In this document: positions 27,001 to 35,355 of the stretch, one piece after another
Numbering within the stretch: position 1 is the stretch's first letter
Layout of the letters: each line of letters starts with the position of its first letter
DNA from: Nonomuraea jabiensis
GTDB lineage: Bacteria; Actinomycetota; Actinomycetes; Streptosporangiales; Streptosporangiaceae
Assembly: GCF_014204795.1 (NCBI RefSeq)
Contig: NZ_JACHMB010000001.1
Span: forward strand, 5,840,501 to 5,904,500
Reading direction: 5' to 3'
DNA length: 64,000 nt
Notes under the pieces: generated by a model
Told to the model about the DNA's origin: nothing
The model's input: the letters and a program-made list of their open reading frames with translations, nothing else
Databases searched by the model: none
Position numbers and translations under genes: made by a program

Positions 27001-27528
27001 ATGCCGTATCTCGTCGCCGCCGTCGCCGTCGTCGGATTGTTGTGCCTGGTGGATCTGGTGCTGACCCTGGCGGTGATCCGCCGCCTGCGCGTGCACACGC
27101 TGCGGCTGGCCGAGCTGGCGCCGACGGGCGCCCCGATGGTGCAGCCGGGAACGACGCTCGGCGAGTTCAGCGCGACCGCCCTCGGCGGCGAGACCGTGTC
27201 GCGCGCGTTCTTCTCGGGGCCCTCCGTGGTGGCGGTGTTCTCCACCGAATGCGCGTCCTGCCACGAGCGGCTGCCGGAGTTCACGTCCTACCTGGCCGAC
27301 ACCCGTCCAGAACGCGTGCTGGCCGTGGTCACGGGCGACCCCGACGAGGCCCGGCAGTTCACCAGCGAGCTGACCTCGGCCACCGTCGTGGTCGAGCCGA
27401 TGGGCGGCCCGGTGAGCAGGGCGTTGCAGGTCTCCCGGTTCCCCAGCTTCTACCTGGTCGACGGTGACGCGGTGGTCGTCGCGGCCGACACCGCCCCGGG
27501 CAGGCTGCCGGCGTCCACGCGCCGATGA
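27001..27528 (+). CDS. TlpA/MauD-like membrane-anchored thioredoxin-fold protein
   Basis: 175 aa. N-terminal membrane anchor (LVAAVAVVGLLCLVDLVLTL), then a thioredoxin/AhpC-TSA-like domain facing outward: VVAVFSTECASCHERLPEF with the CxxC active site CASC near residue 85, cis-Pro region VSRFPSFYLVDG. MauD, needed to form the many disulfides of methylamine dehydrogenase small subunit, has this layout. Here the logical substrate is the eight-Cys peptide encoded 101 bp upstream. Overlaps the ABC gene by 4 bp (ATGA). Confidence 0.85.
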   Translation: MPYLVAAVAVVGLLCLVDLVLTLAVIRRLRVHTLRLAELAPTGAPMVQPGTTLGEFSATALGGETVSRAFFSGPSVVAVFSTECASCHERLPEFTSYLADTRPERVLAVVTGDPDEARQFTSELTSATVVVEPMGGPVSRALQVSRFPSFYLVDGDAVVVAADTAPGRLPASTRR

Positions 27529-29408
27529 CCTCTCCTGCCGGGTACGGCGGCGCCGCGCCGCGACGGCGCTTCCGCGCGGCCGCGGCGTCGGCCTGGCGGG
27601 CGCATCCGGCCGCCGTACTGGCCTCCGGGATCACGGTGCTGCTCATGGGCCTGGTCCCGGTGGTCACCGCGTGGCTGACCAAGCTCGTTCTCGACGGCCT
27701 GGCGGCCGGGGCGGGCCTTGCCGAGCTGCTCCCGTACGGTGTGGCCCTCGGCGCGGCCGGCCTGGCGGGCGCGGCCCTGCCCGCGGTCGCCGAGTACGCC
27801 CAGGAGCAGCTGCGCCGCGCGCTCCAGGTGCTGATCCAGGACCGGCTCTTCCAGGCCGTCAACGCCCACCCGGGGCTGAGCCGGTTCGAGAACCCGGCCT
27901 TCCACGACCGCGTACGGCTGGCGCAGGAGGCCGGCCAGAACGCGCCGCAGCGGATCGTCCGCTCCAGCCTGGGCATCGCCCAGGGAGCCGTCACCCTCGC
28001 CGGATTCACCGCGGCGCTGGCCGTCCTGGCGCCGGGCATGATCGTCGTCGTGGCGCTCTCCGCGATCCCCTCGGTCCGCGCCCAGCTCGACCTGTCCCGG
28101 CGTCGCGCCGGGATGATGTGGGGCGTCAGCTCGAGGTCCAGGCGGCAGATCTTCTTCGCCGGCCTGCTCACCAGCCCTGACGCGGCCAAGGAGATCAGGC
28201 TGTTCGGCCTCGGCGACTTCCTGCGCGCCAGGATGCTGGGCGAGCTGCGCGCGGTCAACGCCGCCGAGCAGGGGCTCGCCCGCAGGACGCTGCGTACCCA
28301 GGGGTCGCTGTCGCTGCTCGGGGCGGCCGTCGCCGCGCTCGGCCTGCTCTGGGCGATCAGCGGCGCCGCGTCCGGCACGCTGAGCGTCGGCGACGTCGCC
28401 GTGTTCGTCGCGGCCGTCGCCGGGGTGCAGTCCGCGCTCGCGTCGATCGTCGGCCAGTCCGCCGACGCGCACAACGCGCTGCTGATGTTCGGGCACTACC
28501 TCGAGGTCGTGGCCGACGCGCCGGACCTGCCCGTCCCACGGCATCCGCGCCCCGTCCCCGCGCTGCGCGAGGGCATCGAGGTGCGCGACGTGTGGTTCCG
28601 GTACGACGACGCGCATCCGTGGGTGCTGCGCGGAATCGACCTCTTCATCCCGCGTGGCGGCTCCCTCGCCCTGGTCGGGCTGAACGGCGTGGGCAAGAGC
28701 ACCCTCGTCAAGCTGATCTGCCGGCTGTACGACCCGGTACGCGGGTCCATCCACTGGGACGGCGTCGACCTGCGGGAGCTGGACCCCGCCGAGCTGCGGG
28801 GCCGCATCGGCGCGGTGTTCCAGGACTACATGTCGTACGACCTGACCGCGGCCGAGAACATCGGGCTCGGCGACGTCGCGGCGCTCGACGACCGGGACCG
28901 GGTCGAGGCCGCCGCCAGGCTGGCCGGTGTCCACGAGACGGTCGCCGGGCTGCCACGGGGCTACGACACGCTGCTGAGCCGGATCTTCTTCGGCGACCGG
29001 GACGACCCCGAGGCCGGGGTGGTGCTGTCCGGCGGGCAGTGGCAGCGCCTCGCGCTGGCCCGCGCCCTGATGCGGAAGGGGCGGGACCTGCTCGTGCTCG
29101 ACGAGCCGAGCTCCGGCCTGGACGCGCAGGCCGAGCACGCCATCCACCAGAGCCTGCGCCGCCACCGCGCGGGACGGACCAGCCTGCTGATCTCGCACCG
29201 GCTCGGCGCGGTGCGGGAAGCGGACGTGATCGTCGTGCTCGCCGGGGGGCGGATCGCCGAGCGCGGCTCGCACGCGGAGCTGATGGCGCTGGGAGGGGAG
29301 TACGCGGGGCTGTTCACCCTGCAGGCCCAGGGCTACGAGCCGGCGGATTCGGCGGAGGGGGCGAGCCGGCGGACGACGACGCCGAGCACGCGGTCGAAGG
29401 GCACGTAA
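27525..29408 (+). CDS. ABC exporter, fused TM and ATPase domains (peptide type)
   Basis: 627 aa. N-terminal ABC-membrane domain with about six helices (residues 20-320), C-terminal ATPase with Walker A GLNGVGKSTL, signature LSGGQWQRLALARAL, Walker B LLVLDEPS and H-loop ISHRL. The 'Q-loop' region contains VFQDYMSYDLTAAENIGLGD, typical of lantibiotic/RiPP-type exporters. No peptidase C39 domain is present, so leader removal must be done by another enzyme; an S26 peptidase gene lies convergently downstream and overlaps this gene's last 76 bp. Likely exports the Cys-rich peptide. Confidence 0.9.
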   Translation: MTSPAGYGGAAPRRRFRAAAASAWRAHPAAVLASGITVLLMGLVPVVTAWLTKLVLDGLAAGAGLAELLPYGVALGAAGLAGAALPAVAEYAQEQLRRALQVLIQDRLFQAVNAHPGLSRFENPAFHDRVRLAQEAGQNAPQRIVRSSLGIAQGAVTLAGFTAALAVLAPGMIVVVALSAIPSVRAQLDLSRRRAGMMWGVSSRSRRQIFFAGLLTSPDAAKEIRLFGLGDFLRARMLGELRAVNAAEQGLARRTLRTQGSLSLLGAAVAALGLLWAISGAASGTLSVGDVAVFVAAVAGVQSALASIVGQSADAHNALLMFGHYLEVVADAPDLPVPRHPRPVPALREGIEVRDVWFRYDDAHPWVLRGIDLFIPRGGSLALVGLNGVGKSTLVKLICRLYDPVRGSIHWDGVDLRELDPAELRGRIGAVFQDYMSYDLTAAENIGLGDVAALDDRDRVEAAARLAGVHETVAGLPRGYDTLLSRIFFGDRDDPEAGVVLSGGQWQRLALARALMRKGRDLLVLDEPSSGLDAQAEHAIHQSLRRHRAGRTSLLISHRLGAVREADVIVVLAGGRIAERGSHAELMALGGEYAGLFTLQAQGYEPADSAEGASRRTTTPSTRSKGT

Positions 29409-29812
29409 CCCCACGCCCGCGAGTCCTCGCTGACCGGCCCGTCACCGAGCACGACCAGCCGGCCCGCCGGGACCGGGTCGCCGGGCGCCGCCTCCACCCG
29501 GGCCATGACCTGGGCGGGCACCGGGTCACCCGGCACGGCGACCGCGCGCTTGATGAACCACCTGGCCGCCCCCGGCGGGGGCAGCGGCCCCGTACGCCAC
29601 TTCCCCCCGGGCAGCGCGGTCTGCAGCACGACGACCTGGCCGCGCCTGACACCCGCCCCCGTGGTCCTGCGGACGAGCACCCGGTCGCCCGTCCGGTAGG
29701 TCGGCAGCATGCTCGCCCCGCTGATCCGGACGACGACGAACCGCCGCCGGGCGACGACCAGTCCGGCGGCCAGGGCCGCGATCGGGGCCAGCAGGATCAT
29801 GACGCGCCGCAC
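29333..29812 (-). CDS. S26 (type I) signal peptidase
   Basis: 159 aa from GTG 29812 (GGAGGG upstream); an apparent TTG at 29824 is inferior. One N-terminal TM (VMILLAPIAALAAGLVV), catalytic Ser in SGASMLPTY and general-base Lys in FIKRAVAVPGDP, box E-like GDGPVSEDSRAWG. It overlaps the 3' end of the convergent ABC gene by 76 bp. Clustered with a leader peptide ending ASA-A, it is the probable leader peptidase of the 26726-29408 peptide system, though on the opposite strand with a membrane-protein gene. Confidence 0.85.
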   Translation of the reverse strand: MRRVMILLAPIAALAAGLVVARRRFVVVRISGASMLPTYRTGDRVLVRRTTGAGVRRGQVVVLQTALPGGKWRTGPLPPPGAARWFIKRAVAVPGDPVPAQVMARVEAAPGDPVPAGRLVVLGDGPVSEDSRAWGYVPFDRVLGVVVRRLAPSAESAGS

Positions 29813-29853
29813 GGCGCCCTCCAATGTCGATCATCACCGGTGGACTGCCGACA

Positions 29854-30798
29854 CTAACGCCCGATCCGCACCTGCGGGGTGGGGGTTCGGCGCACCCGTA
29901 CCGCCAGCACGATCAGGACGACGGGGAGGAGCGTGTACAGCGCCCACGGGAGCGTGACCGGGTTGACCGTCCCCTCCTCGGAGGGCTGCGCGCACCCGAG
30001 CACCGGCATCCAGTTCATCGCCAGGTCCCTGAGCACCATGGGCGCCACCGTCAGCCAGCCGACGAGCCGGCCCAGCGGCCGGTGGCCGGTGCGGGCCAGC
30101 AGCGCCCACAGCCCGAATCCCACCGCGACCACGATCGGCTGCGGGATCAGGACCAGGACGGCCGTCGCGAACATGATCTCCTCCGTGCCGCCGAAACAGT
30201 CGCCGTTCATGATCATGATCGAGTACTCCATCGTTTCGCCGGCCAGGGGCGCCAGGAGCATCGCCAGAGGGATGCTCACCAGTACCAGGGCGACGCCCCA
30301 CATGACCAGCGGCCACCGCCAGCGCAGCGGAGGCCTGCCCTCCCGGCGGACGGTCTGGCCGAGCGTCAGGAGCAGGGCCGCTGTGGCGAGGCAGGCGAGG
30401 GCGATCAGCAGCAGGTCGTCGGTGTCCCAGGGCAGGATGCGCAGATCCCCGAAGTCGACCGGTCTGCCGCCGGCGCTGTGGCCCGCGACATAACGCGCGA
30501 CCTCCTCCTGGGAGGGTTTGCCGAGCCCGCTGATCGGCGTCGCGGCGGCGGCCACGGCGAGCAGGGCCAGCAGCGCGGCGCCCAGCCGGGGCGCCCACAG
30601 CCGGCGGCGCAGCACCACGACGGGTACGACCAGGAGCGCGGCGACGGCCGCACCGGTGACGACGTTGGCGGCCGTGGGCGCGATGGCGGCGGGGACCAGC
30701 GGCATCAGGAGCGCCGCGGCGCATAAGGCAGGAACGGAGATCTTCGACGACACCAGCGACGCATCTATCGGTCGCGATGCGATCATGTCAAGCCGCAC
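29854..30798 (-). CDS. Multi-pass membrane protein, unknown function
   Basis: 314 aa if GTG 30798 is used, 310 from ATG 30786; no convincing ribosome-binding site for either. Around seven hydrophobic helices (VPALCAAALLMPLVPAAI, VVTGAAVAALLVVPVVVL, LGAALLALLAVAAAA, LLLIALACLATAALLL, VMWGVALVLVSIPLAMLL and two near the C-terminus) with a short C-terminal basic tail. There are two Cys in predicted loops (GDCFGG and LGCAQP). Not recognised. It lies 41 bp upstream of the S26 peptidase on the same strand, so the two are probably co-transcribed. It may be an immunity or accessory factor for the Cys-rich peptide (inference from position). Confidence 0.7.
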   Translation of the reverse strand: MRLDMIASRPIDASLVSSKISVPALCAAALLMPLVPAAIAPTAANVVTGAAVAALLVVPVVVLRRRLWAPRLGAALLALLAVAAAATPISGLGKPSQEEVARYVAGHSAGGRPVDFGDLRILPWDTDDLLLIALACLATAALLLTLGQTVRREGRPPLRWRWPLVMWGVALVLVSIPLAMLLAPLAGETMEYSIMIMNGDCFGGTEEIMFATAVLVLIPQPIVVAVGFGLWALLARTGHRPLGRLVGWLTVAPMVLRDLAMNWMPVLGCAQPSEEGTVNPVTLPWALYTLLPVVLIVLAVRVRRTPTPQVRIGR

Positions 30799-30844
30799 GC
30801 AGGTCTGCTTCAGCGGACGAGCAGGTTGACGCGGGGCCGCAGGA

Positions 30845-31816
30845 TCACCGATGCATCATCCCCCCGCGGTCCCGCTTGACGCGGCCGGAGACGGCGGGGA
30901 GCAGGCCGCGGGGCAGGAAGAGCACGACCAGGATGAGGACGAGCGCGTACACGGCGTACGACAGCACGCTGGGCGCGTACGACGGCATCCCCGGCAGCGC
31001 GGCCAGGCTGTTCAGCCCCTGCACGAGCAGCGTGATCGCGGTCGCGCCGACCACGGCGCCCCAGATCGTGCCCAGCCCACCGACCACGGCCATCACGATG
31101 TACTGGATCGAGATGAGCACGGGGAACGAGCCCGGCGCCACGTACCCCGTGTAGAAGCAGTAGATCCCGCCCGCGAGCCCCGCGAACGCCGCCGACAGCG
31201 CGAACACCACCAGCTTGTACCGCCCGACCGGGATCCCCGAAGACGCGGCGGCGGTCTCGCTGGTGGCCAGCGCGCGCAGGGCGCGGCCCGGCCGCGAGGT
31301 GATCACGTTCCGGGTCACCAGCATCACCAGCGCCAGCCCGATCCAGGTCATGTACGCGTACGCGGACGCGCCGCCCGCCTCGAACGACCCGACCGAGAAC
31401 TGCGGGATGGCCTGCAGCCCGATGTCCCCGCCGGTGACCTCCAGCTGCCCGGCCAGCGAGAGCAGGATGAGCTGCATCGCCAGCGTCGCGAACGCCAGGT
31501 GGTGCCCGCGCAGCCGCAGCAGCGGCACGCCGATCACCAGCGCGGACGCGGCCGCCACCACCGGCGCGGCGACCAGCCCGGCCAGCGGCGGCACGCCGTG
31601 CAGGGCCAGCAGCGCGGCGGTGTAGGCGCCGACGGCGTAGAAGGCGCCCTGGCCCAGCGACACCTGCCCGGCGTAGCCCATCAGCAGCGACACCCCGACG
31701 GTGACCATCGCGGCCAGCCCGAGCAGGATGTACACGGCCAGCGCGCTGTCGTCGAGCACCGCGGGCAGGGCCAGCGTCACGGCCGCGACCAGCAGCCCGG
31801 CCACCAGGCGGATCAT
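30845..31816 (-). CDS. livM: ABC branched-chain amino acid-type permease LivM
   Basis: 323 aa from ATG 31816, overlapping the LivH stop by 4 bp. About nine to ten TM helices; conserved LivM region YAGQVSLGQGAFYAVGAY near residue 50 and a cytoplasmic EAA-like loop (RSRPGRALRAL... type). Inner-membrane half of a HAAT-family importer (branched amino acids, amides, urea or aromatic acids). Last gene of a five-gene minus-strand operon SBP-LivG-LivF-LivH-LivM. Confidence 0.92.
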   Translation of the reverse strand: MIRLVAGLLVAAVTLALPAVLDDSALAVYILLGLAAMVTVGVSLLMGYAGQVSLGQGAFYAVGAYTAALLALHGVPPLAGLVAAPVVAAASALVIGVPLLRLRGHHLAFATLAMQLILLSLAGQLEVTGGDIGLQAIPQFSVGSFEAGGASAYAYMTWIGLALVMLVTRNVITSRPGRALRALATSETAAASSGIPVGRYKLVVFALSAAFAGLAGGIYCFYTGYVAPGSFPVLISIQYIVMAVVGGLGTIWGAVVGATAITLLVQGLNSLAALPGMPSYAPSVLSYAVYALVLILVVLFLPRGLLPAVSGRVKRDRGGMMHR

Positions 31817-32673
31817 GTCTGCTCCTGCGCGACGGCCGGGCTCCGGCTCGCCTGTACGATCATGACGACGATCATGAGGCCGAGCGCCACCTCCAGCTGG
31901 TGCGATCCGTAGCCGTACCCGGCGGCCATGGTCTCGGCCACGCCCAGCAGCAGCGCTCCGGCCAGCGTGATCACGGGCCGGGTGAGCGCGCCGAAGACGG
32001 CCGCGGCGAAGGCGTTCACGATGAGCGTGACGTCGGTGTCGAACGAGATCGGCCGCAGCGGCGTCACCAGCACCCCGGCGATCCCGCCGAGCAGCCCGCC
32101 CAGCGCGAACGCCAGCAGCCCCATCAGCCGCGTGTCGATCCCGACCACGCGGGCGGCGTACGGGTTGGAGGCGCACGCCGTCAGCGCCTTGCCCAGGTAG
32201 GTGCGCCCGAAGAAGAGCGCCAGCAGGGCGAACGCGGCCGCCGTCACGCCGATGACCAGCAGGTGCTGCGTCTGGACGCGCGCGCCCGCCAGCGTCACCG
32301 AGCCCGCCAGGCCGGGCGCCGAGCGTGGCTGGTCGCCCCACAGGACGATCTCGACGGCGTACGCGAGCACGCCCACGCCGAGCGTCACGATCAGGGACGA
32401 CAGCGGCGTGGTGCCCCGCCGGCCGATGGCGGCCAGACCGGTCAGCAGCCCGGCGAGCGCCGCGACCAGGACGGCGGCCAGCTCGCTCAGACCGTGCGGG
32501 AACCCCATCCCGAGCAGCGAGGACGTGCACAGCCCGGCCACGACCGCGAACGTGCCCTGCGCGAAGTTCACCACGCCCGTGACGCGGTGGATGACGACCA
32601 GGCCGCTGGCGATGAGCGCGATCGCGCACCCGACCGCGAGCCCGTTCAGCAGATACGTGAGGAAGGCGCTCAT
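31813..32673 (-). CDS. livH: ABC branched-chain amino acid-type permease LivH
   Basis: 286 aa from ATG 32673 (MSAFLTYLLNGLAVGCAIAL), overlapping livF by 4 bp; the longer frame upstream is livF antiframe. Conserved LivH start VNFAQGTFAVVAG and C-terminal VNAFAAAVFGALTRPVITLAGALLLG. Partner of LivM in the transmembrane channel. Confidence 0.92.
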   Translation of the reverse strand: MSAFLTYLLNGLAVGCAIALIASGLVVIHRVTGVVNFAQGTFAVVAGLCTSSLLGMGFPHGLSELAAVLVAALAGLLTGLAAIGRRGTTPLSSLIVTLGVGVLAYAVEIVLWGDQPRSAPGLAGSVTLAGARVQTQHLLVIGVTAAAFALLALFFGRTYLGKALTACASNPYAARVVGIDTRLMGLLAFALGGLLGGIAGVLVTPLRPISFDTDVTLIVNAFAAAVFGALTRPVITLAGALLLGVAETMAAGYGYGSHQLEVALGLMIVVMIVQASRSPAVAQEQT

Positions 32674-33329
32674 GTGATCGCCCCGCCCAGGTACGCGCTG
32701 GCCACCCGAGGGTCGCCGGCCAGCTCCGCGCACTCGCCCTCGGTCACCACCCGCCCGGACTCCAGCACGTACGCCCGCCGGCACAGGTCGAACGCCAGCC
32801 GCGCGTTCTGCTCGATGAGCAGCACGGTCAGCCCCTGCTCCCGGCTCAGCTCGGCGAGGTGGCCGGCCAGGTCGGCGGTCACGTTCGGGGCCAGGCCCAG
32901 CGAGAGCTCGTCCACCACGAGCGCGTCGGGCCGCGACATCAGGGCCCGCCCGAACGCCACCATCTGCTGCTCGCCCCCCGACAGCACCCCGGCCCGCCGC
33001 CCGGCCAGCTCCGCCAGCCGGGGCAGCAGCTCGTACACGGACGAGGGGTCCCGCAGGCCGGACCGCCAGCCGCCGAGGGCCAGGTTGTCGGCGACCGACA
33101 GGTCCGGGAAGAGCTGGCGGCCCTCGGGGATGAGCGCCAGCCGGCCCTCGATCCCCACCGTGCCCGAGGCGGGCCGCAGCAGTCCGGCGAGGGTGTTGGC
33201 CAGCGTGGACTTGCCCGCGCCGTTCGGGCCGAGCAGGGCGACCATCTCGCCCCGCCCCACCGTGAGCGTGACGTGGTCGAGCGCGGTCGCGGTGCCGTAC
33301 GAGACGACCAGGTCCTTGACGTCGATCAT
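32670..33329 (-). CDS. livF: ABC importer ATPase LivF
   Basis: 219 aa from ATG 33329. Walker A LGPNGAGKSTL, signature LSGGEQQMVAFGRAL, Walker B-like LVVDELSLGLAP (Asp then Glu present), H-loop-equivalent LLIEQNARLAFDLC. LivF subfamily by the IPEGRQLFPDLSV and EQNA motifs. Overlaps livG and livH by 4 bp each. Confidence 0.93.
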   Translation of the reverse strand: MIDVKDLVVSYGTATALDHVTLTVGRGEMVALLGPNGAGKSTLANTLAGLLRPASGTVGIEGRLALIPEGRQLFPDLSVADNLALGGWRSGLRDPSSVYELLPRLAELAGRRAGVLSGGEQQMVAFGRALMSRPDALVVDELSLGLAPNVTADLAGHLAELSREQGLTVLLIEQNARLAFDLCRRAYVLESGRVVTEGECAELAGDPRVASAYLGGAIT

Positions 33330-34081
33330 GCGCTCTGCCCCAGGTAGGCGGCGAGCACCAGCGGATCGGCCCGCACCTCTGCGGGCGAGCCGTCGGCGAT
33401 GACCCGGCCCAGGTCGAGCACCACCACGCGGTCGGCCAGCCGGGTCACGAACGCGACGTCGTGCTCCACGAGCAGGATCGTCAGCCCGTCCGCGCGCAGC
33501 TCCTCCACCAGCGCCGCGAGCCGTTCGCGCTCCTGGCCGCGCAGCCCCGAGGCGGGCTCGTCGAGCAGCAGCAGCCGGGGCCGGGCGCACAGGGCGCGGG
33601 CCAGCTGGAGCGCCCGCTGCTGGCCGATGGGCAGCAGTTCGGCGGGCCGGTCCGCCCACTCGGCCAGCCCCACGCGGCCCAGCACGGCCTCCGCCTCGGC
33701 GGTGATCTCGCCCTCGTCGCGCCGGTGCCGCGGCAGCCGCAGCGCCGCCGACACGAACCCGGCACTCGTACGGCCGTGCATCCCGACCATGACGTTCTCC
33801 CTGACCGTCATGCCGCGGAACACCCGGGCCGCCTGGAACACGATCGACATGCCGAGCCTGGCCCGCCGGTGCGGCGCGAGCCGGTCCACCCGCTGCCCGC
33901 GGAACGAGATCTGGCCGTGGTCGGCCGTCAGATGCCCGGTGACGAGGTTGAACAGCGTGGACTTGCCCGCCCCGTTCGGCCCGATGACGCCGCAGACTTC
34001 GCCGTCCGCGACGGCCAGGGACACGTCGCGGACGGCGTAGACGCCCCCGAAAGAGCGGGAGAGGCCGGTGACCGTCAGCAC
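33326..34081 (-). CDS. livG: ABC importer ATPase LivG
   Basis: 251 aa, GTG start. Walker A IGPNGAGKSTLFNLVTG, Q-loop, signature LLPIGQQRALQLARAL (a degenerate LSGGQ: LLPIGQQ, frequent in LivG), Walker B LLLLDEPASGL, H-loop VEHDVAFV. LivG subfamily by FRGMTVRENVMVG. Starts 3 bp after the binding-protein stop codon, so translation is coupled. Confidence 0.92.
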   Translation of the reverse strand: MLTVTGLSRSFGGVYAVRDVSLAVADGEVCGVIGPNGAGKSTLFNLVTGHLTADHGQISFRGQRVDRLAPHRRARLGMSIVFQAARVFRGMTVRENVMVGMHGRTSAGFVSAALRLPRHRRDEGEITAEAEAVLGRVGLAEWADRPAELLPIGQQRALQLARALCARPRLLLLDEPASGLRGQERERLAALVEELRADGLTILLVEHDVAFVTRLADRVVVLDLGRVIADGSPAEVRADPLVLAAYLGQSA

Positions 34082-34084
34082 CGG

Positions 34085-35266
34085 CTACCCCGCGCCGACG
34101 GTCTTGGCGAGCTGCTCCTTGGCCCAGTCGGTGGGAACGAACTTCCCGTTCTGCACCGTGTTGACCGAGATGAACTCGGGGGAGAGCCCGGAGTGGTCGG
34201 TGGGGGAGTAGCGGAAGCGGCCGTTGGGCGTGACCAGGTCCATGGTCTCCAGGGCCTGCTGCACCTTGGCCTTGTCGGTGCTGTTCGCCTTCTTGATCGC
34301 CTCGAAGAGCAGCAGGCTCGCGCTGTAGCCGTCCTGCGCGAACTGCGGCGGTGGATAGCCGTGTTTCTGCTGGTACGGCTTGGCCATCTGCTCGATGATC
34401 TGTTTCTGCTTGCCGTCGGGCAGATATTCGCCGACGACGCCGATGGCGCTCTGCACCGTCATGCCCTCGGCCGCGCCGCCCATCGGCTCCAGCCACAGCT
34501 TGCTGGCCTGCGAGGCGGTCAGGAACAGCGGCGTCTTGAGCCCCGAGGCCACGTACTGCTTGGCCGCCGTCACGCCGGGCGCGCCCGAGCCCCAGAACAC
34601 CAGCGCCTCGGCGGCGGAGTCGCGCACGTGGGTGAAGAGCGGGCTGAAGTCGGAGGTGGTCGTCTCGTACGGCTCGTCCACGGCGATCTTCACGCCGTAC
34701 TTGGGCGCGAGCGCGACCATCGACTTGTGGCCGGAGACCGAATAGGCGCTCTTGGAGTCCCAGGCCACGGCGATCGTCTTGATGCCCTTGGCCTGGATGT
34801 ACTGCAGGTAGCGCTCGGCGTACATGCTGGACAGGGCGGGGGTGACGAAGATGTACGACTTGATCGGCTCGACCTGCTCCTGGGCGGGGGCCAGCGACAG
34901 GTACGGCATCTTGTCGCGCTGCGCGAGCGGCTCGACAGCCAGGGCCGAGTTGGAGAACACCGGGCCGATCAGCACGTCGATGTCGCCCTTGATCTGGTTG
35001 TAGGCCACGATGCCCTGGTCGGGGGCGGTCTTGTCGTCGCGCGCCACGAGCTCCACCTTGCGGCCGAGCAGCCCGCCCTGCGCGTTGACCTGCTCGACGG
35101 CCAGCTCGACGGCCTTCTTGTCCTCGCTGCCCAGCGGCGTGTAGTTGCCGGTGAGGGAGACGATGAGGCCGACCTTGATCGGGTCTTGGGCACCACCACC
35201 GGAATCACCGCCACAGGCGGTAGCGGCCAACGCCAGACAAACCAGAGACGGGAGCAGCCTGCGCAT
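34085..35266 (-). CDS. Substrate-binding lipoprotein of the Liv-type importer
   Basis: 393 aa. Lipobox LAATACGG (lipidated Cys at about 18), then a Peripla_BP_6/LivK fold: VGLIVSLTGNYTPLG, VELVARDDKTAPDQGI, LIGPVFSNSALAVEP. Captures the solute outside the membrane. Divergent from a PaaX-family regulator and an acyl-CoA ligase, so the substrate may be an aromatic or short-chain carboxylic acid rather than Leu/Ile/Val; that is an inference from neighbours only. Confidence 0.9.
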   Translation of the reverse strand: MRRLLPSLVCLALAATACGGDSGGGAQDPIKVGLIVSLTGNYTPLGSEDKKAVELAVEQVNAQGGLLGRKVELVARDDKTAPDQGIVAYNQIKGDIDVLIGPVFSNSALAVEPLAQRDKMPYLSLAPAQEQVEPIKSYIFVTPALSSMYAERYLQYIQAKGIKTIAVAWDSKSAYSVSGHKSMVALAPKYGVKIAVDEPYETTTSDFSPLFTHVRDSAAEALVFWGSGAPGVTAAKQYVASGLKTPLFLTASQASKLWLEPMGGAAEGMTVQSAIGVVGEYLPDGKQKQIIEQMAKPYQQKHGYPPPQFAQDGYSASLLLFEAIKKANSTDKAKVQQALETMDLVTPNGRFRYSPTDHSGLSPEFISVNTVQNGKFVPTDWAKEQLAKTVGAG

Positions 35267-35296
35267 CAGGACCCTCCAAGCCGGGATGTGGCCCTG

Positions 35297-35325
35297 AATG
35301 TAGGCAGATATATTACGGCTGTCAA
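35297..35325 (-). promoter_or_regulatory. Promoter of the liv operon
   Basis: On the minus strand TTGACA (35320-35325) and TACATT (35297-35302) are separated by exactly 17 bp, a good housekeeping-sigma promoter. The AT-rich spacer (gTAATATATc) is unusual in this GC-rich DNA and suits a repressor site for PaaX, whose gene starts 31 bp from the -35. Confidence 0.6.
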
Positions 35326-35355
35326 TAGAGTGCCCAAGATAGGGGGAGGGCTCCG

